Assembly: GCA_943788135.1 (NCBI GenBank)
Contig: CALSPC010000001.1
Coordinates: 1-64,000, forward strand
Source of the DNA: an uncultured Paracoccaceae bacterium
GTDB taxonomy: Bacteria; Bacteroidota; Bacteroidia; Flavobacteriales; Flavobacteriaceae
Length of the DNA: 64,000 bases
Direction: 5' to 3'
This document shows, piece by piece, positions 45,096-54,173 of the stretch. The position numbers and the translations under genes were made by a program. How positions within the stretch are numbered: the first letter of the stretch is position 1; each line of letters begins with the position of its first letter. Below the pieces are notes generated by a model. The model searched no databases. It was not told where the DNA came from and saw nothing but the letters and a program-made list of their open reading frames with translations.

Positions 45096-46537
45096 TTCAC
45101 ATCCAGAACTATATCAATGGCAAATTTTCAGATCCCATTCAAAATGAATGGCTTGATAATAGTTGTCCTGCCGATGGTGTAGTTTATGGAAAACTCCCTA
45201 ATTCTTGTGCAAAAGATGTACAGAACGCCTACGAGGCAGCTCATAACGCATTCCCTTCTTGGTCTGTAACATCCATTGCAAAAAGAAGTGCTATTCTACT
45301 AAAAATCGCCGCTTTGATCCAAGCCAACTTAGAGCGTTTTGCAGCTGCTGAAAGCAAAGATAATGGCAAGCCAATTTCTCTGTCGAGATCAATTGATATT
45401 CCTAGAGCGGCGAGTAACTTTCGATTTTTTGGTAAAGCGATTACTCAATTTTACAGTGAAAGTCATGAAGCCAGAAATCAAAAAACAATCAACTATACCT
45501 TACGTCATCCCCTAGGAGTTGTGGGGTGTATATCGCCATGGAATTTACCTTTATATTTACTAACATGGAAAATTGCACCTGCATTAGCTGCTGGAAATTG
45601 TGTTGTTGCCAAACCTAGTGAAGTCACCCCCTACACCGCTTTTTTATTGGGAGAAATTTGTAATGAAGCAGGACTTCCAAAAGGAGTCCTTAATATTGTT
45701 CATGGATTGGGAGCAACTACAGGACAAGCCATTGTGGAACACCCTCACATCAAAGCAATATCATTTACGGGAGGCACAGAGACTGGTAAATTAATTGCTA
45801 AAACTGCAGCCCCATTATTTAAAAAATTATCACTCGAATTGGGTGGAAAAAATCCAAACATCATTTTTGCAGATTGTGATTATGACAAAATGCTCACTAC
45901 CACCATAAGGTCTTCGTTTTCTAATCAGGGGCAAATTTGTTTATGTGGAAGTCGCATTTTTGTTGAAGCCTCCATTTATAAACAATTTAAGAAGGATTTT
46001 GTAGAACGTGTTCGTCAGCTTGTTGTTGGACCACCTAATGAGGAATCTACACAAATTGGGGCTTTAGTGTCCAAAACCCATTTTGAAAAAGTAATGTCAT
46101 ATATTGAAGAAGTTGACAACTTACAAAGCAGGATAATTTTTGGTGGAAAAAGAGTGCCTGTTGAAGGGTATGAAAACGGTTACTACCTATCTCCTACTAT
46201 AATTGAAGTTGATTCTAATCAGTGCAAATTAAATCAAGACGAGATTTTTGGCCCTGTAGTGACGCTGATGCCATTTGATTCTGATGATGCAGTATTAGCG
46301 ATGGCAAACGATGTGAACTATGGACTATCTGCCACAGTATGGACAAACAATTTGAAACGTAGTCTATTGTTTTCAGAACAATTGGAAGCTGGGATTGTAT
46401 GGATAAATACGTGGATGCAACGCGATTTACGAACACCATTTGGAGGCGTAAAATCTTCAGGTGTTGGACGTGAAGGCGGTTTTGAAGTCCTTCGGTTTTT
46501 TACCGAAACAAAAAATATATGTATTAATTACGAATAA
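45092..46537 (+). CDS. 2-aminomuconate-6-semialdehyde dehydrogenase
   Basis: This 481-residue NAD-dependent aldehyde dehydrogenase has '[20 protein letters not shown]', '[13 protein letters not shown]', the catalytic glutamate in '[14 protein letters not shown]', and the catalytic cysteine in '[13 protein letters not shown]'. The family includes 2-hydroxymuconic and 2-aminomuconic semialdehyde dehydrogenases. The operon context, after the deaminase and with ACMS decarboxylase downstream, supports 2-aminomuconate semialdehyde as substrate. Confidence 0.92.
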   Translation: MIHIQNYINGKFSDPIQNEWLDNSCPADGVVYGKLPNSCAKDVQNAYEAAHNAFPSWSVTSIAKRSAILLKIAALIQANLERFAAAESKDNGKPISLSRSIDIPRAASNFRFFGKAITQFYSESHEARNQKTINYTLRHPLGVVGCISPWNLPLYLLTWKIAPALAAGNCVVAKPSEVTPYTAFLLGEICNEAGLPKGVLNIVHGLGATTGQAIVEHPHIKAISFTGGTETGKLIAKTAAPLFKKLSLELGGKNPNIIFADCDYDKMLTTTIRSSFSNQGQICLCGSRIFVEASIYKQFKKDFVERVRQLVVGPPNEESTQIGALVSKTHFEKVMSYIEEVDNLQSRIIFGGKRVPVEGYENGYYLSPTIIEVDSNQCKLNQDEIFGPVVTLMPFDSDDAVLAMANDVNYGLSATVWTNNLKRSLLFSEQLEAGIVWINTWMQRDLRTPFGGVKSSGVGREGGFEVLRFFTETKNICINYE

Positions 46538-46544
46538 TAAACTT

Positions 46545-47327
46545 ATGAACTTAAATTTAAACGACAAAAACGCACTAGTTTGTGGCAGTACACAAGGCAT
46601 CGGAAAAGCAGCTGCAATCGGATTGGCATCTGAAGGGGTAAAAGTTACTTTAGTTGCTCGAGACGAAGCAAAGCTTAAGGCCGTCATTGCTGCCTTACCC
46701 AATGCACAACTGCACGACTATATCGTTGCCGATTTCATGGATCCCAAAGGACTAAAATCAAAAGTAGAAGCCTATATCAAAAATAATCAGGGGTTTCATA
46801 TTCTAATTAACAATACAGGAGGGCCAAGAAGCGGAGCTATTATAGAGGCTAGTTTAGAGGAATTTGAAAATGCATTCACACAACATTTAAAATGTAATCA
46901 TGTCCTGACTCAATTGGTTGTACCGTACATGAAGGCAGTCTCTTATGGACGTATTATCAATGTTATTTCCACTTCAGTCAAAGAACCCATTGAAGGCTTA
47001 GGCGTCAGCAACACCATCCGAAATGCTGTTGGTAACTGGAGTAAAACGTTATCATTTGAGCTGGGTCGTTTTGGAATTACCGTTAATAATGTGTTGCCAG
47101 GATTTACTGAAACCGACCGTTTGAATGAGATCATTAAAATTAAGGCTGATCAAGCGCAAACAAGTATTGCGCAAATGACCGCTATAATGAAAAATTACAC
47201 CCCTGCTAAACGTTTTGCAAAACCAGAAGAAACGGCCAATGCAATTGTATTTTTGGCGAGTGAAGCAGCAGGCTACATCAACGGCGCAAACATCCCTGTT
47301 GATGGTGGTCGAACAAAATCTTTGTAA
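46545..47327 (+). CDS. Atypical SDR-family protein lacking catalytic Tyr and Lys
   Basis: This 260-residue protein has the Rossmann start 'ALVCGSTQGIGKAAAIGLAS', 'ADFMDP', 'HILINNTGGP' and a C-terminal 'FLASEAAGYINGANIPVDGG'. At the SDR active site the usual Y-x-x-x-K is replaced: the segment 'GVSNTIRNAVGNWSK' puts S155 and R159 in those positions. It may still bind NAD(P) but use different chemistry. The ATG at 46545 is 7 bases after the dehydrogenase stop; an earlier ATG at 46461 lies inside that gene. Its role in the kynurenine operon is unknown. Confidence 0.88.
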   Translation: MNLNLNDKNALVCGSTQGIGKAAAIGLASEGVKVTLVARDEAKLKAVIAALPNAQLHDYIVADFMDPKGLKSKVEAYIKNNQGFHILINNTGGPRSGAIIEASLEEFENAFTQHLKCNHVLTQLVVPYMKAVSYGRIINVISTSVKEPIEGLGVSNTIRNAVGNWSKTLSFELGRFGITVNNVLPGFTETDRLNEIIKIKADQAQTSIAQMTAIMKNYTPAKRFAKPEETANAIVFLASEAAGYINGANIPVDGGRTKSL

Positions 47328-47357
47328 CTTTATCCCTATAATTTAAACACAATACCA

Positions 47358-47882
47358 ATGAGTAAATTAGTATCTCCTCTAAACATCAAAGCATGGATTG
47401 AAGACCATAGAGCATTATTAAAGCCCCCAGTAGGAAATAAATGTGTATGGAACGATGGTGAATTTATTGTGATGGTTGTTGGAGGACCTAACAACAGGAA
47501 AGACTACCATTATAATGAAACTCCAGAATTTTTCTACCAATTAGAAGGCGATATCATTTTAAAAATAATTGATAACGGCACCGCCAAAGATGTACATATT
47601 AGAGAAGGTGATATTTATTTATTACCCTCCAAAGTCCCCCATTCTCCACAACGAGGGGCTAATACTGTGGGCATTGTTATTGAGTACCAACGTCCCGAAG
47701 GTGTGAAAGATGCTTTGGAATGGTATTGTGAAAAGTGTAACCATAAATTGTTTAGAGCACCCTTTACATTAGATAATATCGAAACCGATATGCCCCTTAT
47801 TTTTGATCAGTATTACTCAAGTAAAGAAAAATGCACCTGTTCAAAGTGTGGCAACATAATGGAAGCACCCAACAAAATTTAA
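47358..47882 (+). CDS. nbaC: 3-hydroxyanthranilate 3,4-dioxygenase
   Basis: This 174-residue cupin enzyme opens the ring of 3-hydroxyanthranilate to give 2-amino-3-carboxymuconate semialdehyde. The catalytic iron ligands are H51 and E57 in 'DYHYNETPEFFYQLEGD' and H95 in 'SKVPHSPQRG'. A C-terminal rubredoxin-like iron site is formed by C124 and C127 ('YCEKC') and C161 and C164 ('CSKC'), as in bacterial and fungal members. It is followed by the decarboxylase after 9 bases. Confidence 0.96.
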   Translation: MSKLVSPLNIKAWIEDHRALLKPPVGNKCVWNDGEFIVMVVGGPNNRKDYHYNETPEFFYQLEGDIILKIIDNGTAKDVHIREGDIYLLPSKVPHSPQRGANTVGIVIEYQRPEGVKDALEWYCEKCNHKLFRAPFTLDNIETDMPLIFDQYYSSKEKCTCSKCGNIMEAPNKI

Positions 47883-47891
47883 AACTATCAC

Positions 47892-48974
47892 ATGAAACGT
47901 AAACTTCGCATCAACGGCCACTCTCACTTATTGCCATATCCAGAAGAGATTCCTGAATTCATGAAAGAAAAGGAGATTTTTTGGGTGGACGATGAGCGCA
48001 AGTATATGCTTCAAAAAGGGTGGAGTCGTCCGGTGACACATTCAAGTTTTTTCTTAGATGAAAAACTGGAGTGGATGGATGAAAATAAAATTGATCATGC
48101 AGTTGTTCTAAATTTATCCCAACTCTATGGCAATGGATTACGTTTGGAAGAGATGAAAAAAGCCCTGCGTTTTCAAAACGATTACAATGCTAAAATACAA
48201 CTAGATAATGCCTCAAAATTCACTTGTGGATTTGTAGTTCACCCTGGTTTTATTCAAGGTGCATTATGGGAAATTGAGCGCTGTGTGAAAGAATTAGACC
48301 TTAAAGTGTTGTGTTTACCCACGCATTTTATGGACAGTATTGGGCAATGGCGAAGTGTGTTTGATAAGGAAAATGATCCCATTTTTGAATTGGCAAATGA
48401 CTATAATCTAGCAATTGAAGTTCATCCTTACGATGGTGAAAAAATGATCAAACTTGAAAATACATCTTGGCGTTTTCATTTGATTTGGATGCTAGCACAA
48501 TGTGGAGATGCGTATCACTTTTATACTTTAAATGGGATGCAAGAACGCTATCCAAACATTAGAACTTGTTTTGCGCATGGCGGACAAATGGCACAAATGA
48601 ACCTCGGAAGGCGTATTCAAGGATTTGATGGTCGCCCAGATTTATTTGAAGGAAAATCACATCCGCGCAAAGCTGTAGGACATCCTAATATTTATTTTGA
48701 TACGTTGGTTCATGATACTGATTCCTTAAACTTAATGTTGAAACGCCAAGGCAGTAATCAAATTATTATGGGCTTAGATGACCCCTACCCACTAGGAGAA
48801 ATGGAGAGCGAAGCACAATCTTCTTATCCCGGAAAGCTTTTAGATCTTGCTATTGACCGTAAACTTATAACCAAAAATCAATATGATGATATTTGGGAAG
48901 ACAATGTTTTAAGATGGTTGTTTGGAAATGACAACGCACAAAAAGAAAAATTGATTCAAAAAATAGTATCCTAA
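47892..48974 (+). CDS. nbaD: 2-amino-3-carboxymuconate-6-semialdehyde decarboxylase
   Basis: This 360-residue amidohydrolase-fold enzyme removes the carboxylate of the dioxygenase product. Zinc ligands are visible at the N-terminus (H10-x-H12 in 'NGHSHLL'), in 'VVHPGF', in 'CFAHGGQ' and as an aspartate in 'IIMGLDDPYPLGEME'. The HxH start plus 'LDDPYPLG' are typical of ACMSD. By diverting its substrate to 2-aminomuconate semialdehyde, it commits the pathway to catabolism instead of quinolinate and NAD synthesis. The methyltransferase begins right after its stop. Confidence 0.93.
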   Translation: MKRKLRINGHSHLLPYPEEIPEFMKEKEIFWVDDERKYMLQKGWSRPVTHSSFFLDEKLEWMDENKIDHAVVLNLSQLYGNGLRLEEMKKALRFQNDYNAKIQLDNASKFTCGFVVHPGFIQGALWEIERCVKELDLKVLCLPTHFMDSIGQWRSVFDKENDPIFELANDYNLAIEVHPYDGEKMIKLENTSWRFHLIWMLAQCGDAYHFYTLNGMQERYPNIRTCFAHGGQMAQMNLGRRIQGFDGRPDLFEGKSHPRKAVGHPNIYFDTLVHDTDSLNLMLKRQGSNQIIMGLDDPYPLGEMESEAQSSYPGKLLDLAIDRKLITKNQYDDIWEDNVLRWLFGNDNAQKEKLIQKIVS

Positions 48975-49616
48975 ATGCATTTTATTCCAGAAAAACTAGA
49001 TGATTATGTTGTAAAACATTCCGAAGATGAGCCTGCACTTTTAAAAGCACTTACTAGAGAAACGTATCAGAAAATTTTACAACCGCGAATGCTTAGTGGA
49101 CACTATCAAGGTCGTGTTCTTAGTATGTTATCTAAACTAATTCGTCCAAAGGTAATTTTAGAACTCGGGACATTTACAGGGTACTCGGCCTTGTGTTTGG
49201 CAGAAGGCTTAGACAAAAACGGCATTATACATACCATTGACATCAACGAAGAATTGGTAGATTTTCAACGTTCCTATTTTGATCAGTCTGAATATGGTTC
49301 TCAAATAATTCAACACTTAGGATCTGCATTAGATATTATACCAACGCTAGATACTACTTTTGACTTGGTATTTATGGATGCTGACAAACCTAATTATATT
49401 ACATATTTTCATCAAATTATTGATAAACTCAACCCTGGTGGCGTCATTCTTTCAGATAATGTTTTATGGAGTGGGAAGGTCATTGAGGAACTCAACCCTC
49501 AAGATGTTTCAACAAAAATTGTTTTGGAATATAATGCCTTATTAAAAGACGATCCACGACTAGAAACGGTGTTGCTCCCGATAAGAGATGGCCTTACAGT
49601 GAGTATAAAAAAATAG
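48975..49616 (+). CDS. SAM-dependent O-methyltransferase (catechol OMT-like)
   Basis: This 213-residue protein matches the class I O-methyltransferase family 3: 'LELGTFTGYSALCLAEGL' (SAM motif I), 'IHTIDINEELVDFQRSYF', 'FDLVFMDADKPNYI' and 'NPGGVILSDNVLWSGKV' with the metal-binding aspartates. The ATG follows the decarboxylase stop with no gap. The substrate may be a catechol-like or hydroxyanthranilate-type compound, but that rests on position only. It ends the kynurenine operon and converges on tatA. Confidence 0.88.
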   Translation: MHFIPEKLDDYVVKHSEDEPALLKALTRETYQKILQPRMLSGHYQGRVLSMLSKLIRPKVILELGTFTGYSALCLAEGLDKNGIIHTIDINEELVDFQRSYFDQSEYGSQIIQHLGSALDIIPTLDTTFDLVFMDADKPNYITYFHQIIDKLNPGGVILSDNVLWSGKVIEELNPQDVSTKIVLEYNALLKDDPRLETVLLPIRDGLTVSIKK

Positions 49617-49618
49617 AC

Positions 49619-49903
49619 TTATAAGTTACGACGAACGGAACCTGTGAGATCGTTGATATTGTCTTTTACTTTATTTATTTCTTCGTTTACATCTTTTGTA
49701 ATCGAGGTGTCTATTCCATTTTTATCAGCGCTTTTTTGAATTTCACCCTTAATATCATTGGTTGCATCCTTCAGTGTACGCATACCTTTACCAAGGCCTT
49801 TGGCGATACCCGGAATTTTGTCCGCACCAAACACCAGTATCACAATAAATAAAATAAATGTGATTTCTGTACCACTTATAAATAAAAACCCAGTGTATAT
49901 CAT
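49619..49903 (-). CDS. tatA: Twin-arginine translocase subunit TatA
   Basis: This 94-residue protein has a short periplasmic start, one membrane helix (about 9-26, 'EITFILFIVILVFGADKIP') with the 'FGxxKIP' hinge, an amphipathic helix ('GIAKGLGKGMRTLKDATNDI') and a charged tail. This is the TatA/Hcf106 layout. TatA oligomers form the channel for folded proteins. TatC is not in the window. The methyltransferase converges on it with a 2-base gap. Confidence 0.9.
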   Translation of the reverse strand: MIYTGFLFISGTEITFILFIVILVFGADKIPGIAKGLGKGMRTLKDATNDIKGEIQKSADKNGIDTSITKDVNEEINKVKDNINDLTGSVRRNL

Positions 49904-49948
49904 TCTACAAATATAATAAGTCCGTTTGTATTTCTTTTGTATAAAGAG

Positions 49949-50761
49949 TTAATTTTCAGAAAAATTGGCAGCCTTAAATTTCTCCAATTTCTCCTCCATA
50001 TATTCTAAAACTTCCACTTCACTACGCCCAAGACAACGGTCTTTAAAATCTGGAGCATCAGCACAAAAATAATAAAACTCAGTACGTCTGCTAATTTCTA
50101 ACTGATGTGTTTTAAAAAAAAGAGGTCCTATAATATCTTTTAAGCGTTGCACGCCTTGTTTGTTCTGATCAAGAGCTACATGCTTTTTTAGCATTTTGGT
50201 CCGACCAGACATCATATTAAGAAGCTTATAGAAATTCAAACCAAATCCAAAACCAATGTAGGGAATTAAAGGCCCATCATCGGCTTCAAAAAGGCGTCTC
50301 TCTGCCAAGTTCATGCGCGGACCAGTATAGCCTGGAATGCCTAAATCATAAAAATCTATAGGGCGTTCGACATCAGAATTCGAAATATCCGAATCTAAAT
50401 CACCTGTTAATATGGTTCCTATCATAACCTCATCTAAGGCATTAATGGATTCTGAAAGCGTGACGGTAATTGACTTACTTTTAATCTGACTTGCACTAAC
50501 TACAATTATTTTTGGAATGTATTGAATCGATGAAAAATAGAGCGAATCTGATAACTTTGCCTCAATACTAAACCTCCCATTTTGATTTGTTGTTGTATAG
50601 CGGTATGAGGTTTTATTAATGACATGAATACCTTCCAATTCACCATTTGAAATAATTTGTCCTGAAAGTTCTATATTTTGAGCCTGTAATGTACATACGG
50701 ATAAAGTACCAAGGAGTATGAGGCCTAATATGATTTTATTTGAAAAAAAAGGAACTCTCAA
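49949..50761 (-). CDS. Exported protein with CarboxypepD_reg-like domain
   Basis: This 270-residue protein has a signal peptide (1-27, ending 'CTLQAQ') and a carboxypeptidase-regulatory-like beta domain at about 30-115 ('SGQIISNGELEGIHVINKTS', 'TTTNQNGRFSIEAKLSDSL', 'ALDEVMIG'). A unique C-terminal region of helical character follows. Such proteins are common in the bacteroidete cell envelope, and the domain also begins many SusC receptors, but there is no barrel here. Function is unknown. Confidence 0.85.
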   Translation of the reverse strand: MRVPFFSNKIILGLILLGTLSVCTLQAQNIELSGQIISNGELEGIHVINKTSYRYTTTNQNGRFSIEAKLSDSLYFSSIQYIPKIIVVSASQIKSKSITVTLSESINALDEVMIGTILTGDLDSDISNSDVERPIDFYDLGIPGYTGPRMNLAERRLFEADDGPLIPYIGFGFGLNFYKLLNMMSGRTKMLKKHVALDQNKQGVQRLKDIIGPLFFKTHQLEISRRTEFYYFCADAPDFKDRCLGRSEVEVLEYMEEKLEKFKAANFSEN

Positions 50762-50896
50762 ATTGATTAAAAATAATATTATTCGGTAAATTTACAAAAA
50801 TTAAAAGATGAAACGAGCGTATTAAAATTATTATCACTCATGGGAATGACTAATAGCGAACAGCATGTGACCTTTTAAAAACATAAATATAGACAC

Positions 50897-51604
50897 ATGA
50901 AACAACTCCTAATCGCAAGCACTTCTACTGTGCATGGCAGTGGCTTTTTAGACTACCTCTTAGAGGCACTGAAAATTCATTTTAAGACTGTCGATACCAT
51001 TTTATTTATTCCGTACGCACGTCCTGGGGGGCGTTCACATGAGGAATACACAAAACTTGTACAGAACGCATTTTCTAAAATTGACAAAACAGTTAAAGGA
51101 ATTCATGAATATGACAATCCAAAAGACGCTCTTAAATCTGCACAGGGCATTTTTATTGGCGGCGGTAACACCTTTGTTTTGGTCGATCAACTCTATAAAA
51201 ATGATTTAGTGGGTGAATTAAAAACAGTTATAGAATCTGGAACACCTTATCTAGGTACAAGTGCAGGCAGTAATATCTGCGGACTCACTATAGGTACTTC
51301 TAACGATATGCCAATTGCTTATCCGAAAAGTTTTAAAACACTGGGGCTTGTTCCTTTCAACATCAATCCGCACTATTTAGATCCCGATCCTGGTAGTACC
51401 CACATGGGCGAAACACGTGAGACTAGAATTCAAGAATTTCATCACTTTAATTCACAACCTGTAATTGGATTAAGAGAAGGGAGTTATTTGGAAGTCATAG
51501 GCTCAAAAATTAGGCTTAAAGGGGTTTTAAATGCGCGTGTATTTGAAAAAAACAAGACCCCTTATGAAATTAAATCTGAATCGGACCTTTCTGATTTGAA
51601 TTAG
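50897..51604 (+). CDS. pepE: Dipeptidase E (alpha-aspartyl dipeptidase)
   Basis: This 235-residue S51 serine peptidase hydrolyses dipeptides with N-terminal aspartate. It has 'FIPYARPGG', 'GIFIGGGNTFVLVDQLYK' and the nucleophile elbow 'YLGTSAGSNICG' with S122, plus 'FNINPHYLDPDP' and 'GLREGSYLEV'. Length agrees with E. coli PepE. Its stop overlaps the convergent acetyltransferase stop by four bases. Confidence 0.93.
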   Translation: MKQLLIASTSTVHGSGFLDYLLEALKIHFKTVDTILFIPYARPGGRSHEEYTKLVQNAFSKIDKTVKGIHEYDNPKDALKSAQGIFIGGGNTFVLVDQLYKNDLVGELKTVIESGTPYLGTSAGSNICGLTIGTSNDMPIAYPKSFKTLGLVPFNINPHYLDPDPGSTHMGETRETRIQEFHHFNSQPVIGLREGSYLEVIGSKIRLKGVLNARVFEKNKTPYEIKSESDLSDLN

Positions 51605-52029
51605 CCAATCAGCTTTACAAAATGATAGCCTAATTTTTGGAAACCATCTTTTTCGTAGAAATTCTGAGAAGGCACATTATCGATGTACGCATTAAGTTCG
51701 ATAGCTTGATAGCCTTTCGTTTTGACATATGTTTCAATCCAGTTGATAAATTGTGTCCCTAACCCTTTATTACGATAGGCGTCGTCGATAAACACATGAT
51801 CTAGTTCTACACTTCTACCCGAATAATGTCGCGTACAAAACCATAAACCGGAAACCCCTATCAACTGATCGGCATCATAAACCCCTACACACTCATAATT
51901 TTGAGTAATCATTTCCTTAAAACGTTCTTTTAAAATCGCTTCGGTTATATGAGGCTTAGACATTTTTTTTACCATGGGCACAACGGTCTCAATGGTATCG
52001 GCAGTAATTATTTTGAATTCAAATTGCAT
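51601..52029 (-). CDS. GNAT-family N-acetyltransferase
   Basis: This 142-residue protein is a complete GNAT domain: 'VGVYDADQLIGVSGLWF' (beta strands 2-3), 'VELDHVFIDDAYRNKGLGTQ' with the acetyl-CoA pyrophosphate loop R-x-x-G-L-G, and 'AIELNAYIDNVPSQNFYEKD' followed by 'GFQKLGYHFVK'. The acceptor is unknown. It is divergent from gpmI. Confidence 0.87.
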   Translation of the reverse strand: MQFEFKIITADTIETVVPMVKKMSKPHITEAILKERFKEMITQNYECVGVYDADQLIGVSGLWFCTRHYSGRSVELDHVFIDDAYRNKGLGTQFINWIETYVKTKGYQAIELNAYIDNVPSQNFYEKDGFQKLGYHFVKLIG

Positions 52030-52114
52030 TTAAAATGGTTTAGTGTTCCAAAAATACAACTATTTTCTTAGCATCTAAATCATAAATCTCATCTGAATTT
52101 TATTAAAATCTTCT

Positions 52115-52122
52115 TATATTTG
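52115..52122 (+). promoter_or_regulatory. -7 promoter element of gpmI
   Basis: TATATTTG at 52115-52122 matches TAnnTTTG, 21 bases before the ATG at 52144. Confidence 0.55.
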
Positions 52123-52143
52123 GACACGTTTTAAAACGAGATT

Positions 52144-53661
52144 ATGAACAAGAAAGTTATTTTAATGATTTTAGATGGATGGGGGAAATCTCCTGATCCA
52201 AAAGTGTCTGCAATTGATAATGCTGACACACACTATATTGATTCTTTATACACCAAATATGGGCATGCAAGCCTTCGAACAGATGGGCTACATGTTGGGC
52301 TTCCAGATGGTCAAATGGGAAATAGTGAGGTTGGTCATATAAACCTTGGGGCTGGTCGTATAGTTTATCAAGATCTTGCAAAAATTAACTTAGCCGTTAC
52401 CAACGATACATTAAAGGATGAAACCGTTTTAAAGACGGCTTTAGAGTATGCAAAAACAAATCAAAAAGCAGTTCACCTTTTGGGGTTAGTCAGTGATGGT
52501 GGGGTACATTCGCACTTAAATCATTTATATGGACTTCTAGATGTCATTGACCAATATGGTATTGAAACGTCTTTTATTCATGCGTTTACAGATGGGCGTG
52601 ATGTCGATCCAAAATCGGGATATGGATTTATATCTGAACTCGAAACCCGATTAGAATCGTCTTCCACAAAACTAGCCACCATAACAGGACGCTATTATGC
52701 CATGGATCGTGATAACCGATGGGAACGTGTAAAAATCGCATATGATGCCTTAGTGAATAGCGAAGGTCTTCTCTCAAATAATGCCACAAAAACAATTCAA
52801 AATAATTATGATGATGGGCTTACTGATGAATTCTTGAAACCGATCATTATGACCAATAAAAATAATGAACCCGTTGCAAAAATTGAAGATGGCGATGTCG
52901 TGTTGTTCTTTAACTTTAGAACGGATCGTGGAAGAGAATTAACCGAAGTACTAAGTCAAAACGACAACCATGAATACAATATGCATAAATTAAATTTGCA
53001 TTATGTTACGATGACTAACTATGACGAAAACTTCAAAAATATTCAAGTTATTTTTAATAAAGATAATGTCACAAACACACTTGGTGAAGTCCTAGAATCG
53101 CATGGAAAAACCCAATTAAGAATTGCCGAAACAGAAAAATATCCACATGTGACATTTTTCTTTTCTGGAGGGCGTGAACTTCCGTTTGAGGGCGAATCGC
53201 GAATTTTGAAAAATTCACCTAAAGTGGCAACATATGATCTTCAACCAGAAATGAGCGCATTTGAACTTAAAGATGCACTTGTAACAGAACTGAAACAAGA
53301 AACACTTGATTTTGTATGTTTAAATTTTGCCAATGGCGATATGGTTGGACATACTGGAGATATGAATGCTGCGATCAAAGCCTGTGAAGCTGTTGACACT
53401 TGTGTAGAAGCCGTGATTTCCACAGCGCTAGAGCACAACTATACAACGTTACTTATTGCCGATCATGGGAATTGCGAAACCATGATTAACCCCGATGGCT
53501 CACCCAACACCGCACATACGACTAATCCCGTTCCTGTCATATTGATTGATAACGATTTAACATCTATAAAAGACGGTGTTCTTGGAGATATTGCACCTAC
53601 AATTTTAAAACTAATCGGTATAGAAAAACCTGAAGTTATGACCCAAAGTAGCTTAATCTAA
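52144..53661 (+). CDS. gpmI: 2,3-bisphosphoglycerate-independent phosphoglycerate mutase
   Basis: This 505-residue glycolytic enzyme interconverts 3- and 2-phosphoglycerate. The N-terminal 'MILDGWGKSP' and 'MGNSEVGHINLGAGR' (nucleophile S61) bind two Mn2+. The inserted domain has 'HAFTDGRDVDPKSG' and 'TITGRYYAMDRDNRWER'. C-terminal metal ligands are in 'NFANGDMVGHTGD', 'LLIADHGNCE' and 'AHTTNPVPVIL'. Length is standard. The HAD-like gene follows after 10 bases. Confidence 0.96.
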   Translation: MNKKVILMILDGWGKSPDPKVSAIDNADTHYIDSLYTKYGHASLRTDGLHVGLPDGQMGNSEVGHINLGAGRIVYQDLAKINLAVTNDTLKDETVLKTALEYAKTNQKAVHLLGLVSDGGVHSHLNHLYGLLDVIDQYGIETSFIHAFTDGRDVDPKSGYGFISELETRLESSSTKLATITGRYYAMDRDNRWERVKIAYDALVNSEGLLSNNATKTIQNNYDDGLTDEFLKPIIMTNKNNEPVAKIEDGDVVLFFNFRTDRGRELTEVLSQNDNHEYNMHKLNLHYVTMTNYDENFKNIQVIFNKDNVTNTLGEVLESHGKTQLRIAETEKYPHVTFFFSGGRELPFEGESRILKNSPKVATYDLQPEMSAFELKDALVTELKQETLDFVCLNFANGDMVGHTGDMNAAIKACEAVDTCVEAVISTALEHNYTTLLIADHGNCETMINPDGSPNTAHTTNPVPVILIDNDLTSIKDGVLGDIAPTILKLIGIEKPEVMTQSSLI

Positions 53662-53671
53662 ATTATTTTTC

Positions 53672-54082
53672 ATGGACTTAACCAAAACCCTAACGCTCGC
53701 TATTGATTTTGATGGTACAATTGTGGAAGATGCTTACCCAAAAATTGGGAAGCCAAATCCATTTGCTTTTGAAACCTTAAAAAAACTACAACAAGATGGG
53801 CATCGCTTGATACTTTGGACCTATCGCTATGGAAAAACATTACAAGAAGCCGTTGATTTCTGCAAAAAAAATGGACTGGAGTTTTATGCCATAAATTGTA
53901 GTTTTCCTAACGAAGACTATGACTCCAAAAAAAGCAGGAAAATCAATGCAGACCTCTTTATCGATGACAGAAATATTGGAGGTTTTTATGGATGGGGAGA
54001 AATTTATCAATTACTATCAGAAAGCGACAACCCTTTATCCTTACCAAAGAAAAAACGATTTTTTGGATTATTTAAGTCTTAA
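53672..54082 (+). CDS. HAD-superfamily-like hydrolase (BT0820-type)
   Basis: This 136-residue protein has HAD motif I 'LAIDFDGTIVEDAYP', motif II-like 'RLILWTYRY' and motif IV-like 'ADLFIDDRNIGGF'. The lack of a cap domain and the short length match the small bacteroidete group of this superfamily. It probably hydrolyses a phosphate ester; the substrate is unknown. A 17-base palindrome (TCTTAAAA-T-TTTTAAGA, 54077-54093) overlaps its stop codon. It probably shares the gpmI transcript. Confidence 0.85.
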   Translation: MDLTKTLTLAIDFDGTIVEDAYPKIGKPNPFAFETLKKLQQDGHRLILWTYRYGKTLQEAVDFCKKNGLEFYAINCSFPNEDYDSKKSRKINADLFIDDRNIGGFYGWGEIYQLLSESDNPLSLPKKKRFFGLFKS

Positions 54083-54146
54083 AATTTTTAAGATAACTCT
54101 AACAAAATCAAGGCTATAATTTATACCAAAAAACGCTTTAATTAAG

Positions 54147-54154
54147 TACCTTTG
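54147..54154 (+). promoter_or_regulatory. -7 promoter element of map
   Basis: TACCTTTG at 54147-54154 matches TAnnTTTG, 19 bases before the ATG at 54174. Confidence 0.55.
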
Positions 54155-54173
54155 AGGCATAATTTTTTAGACT

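Noticed and set aside
54077-54093. 17-base AT palindrome at the end of the HAD-like gene as terminator
   Set aside because: It is made of A/T pairs only near the centre and lacks a T run, so stability and function are doubtful.
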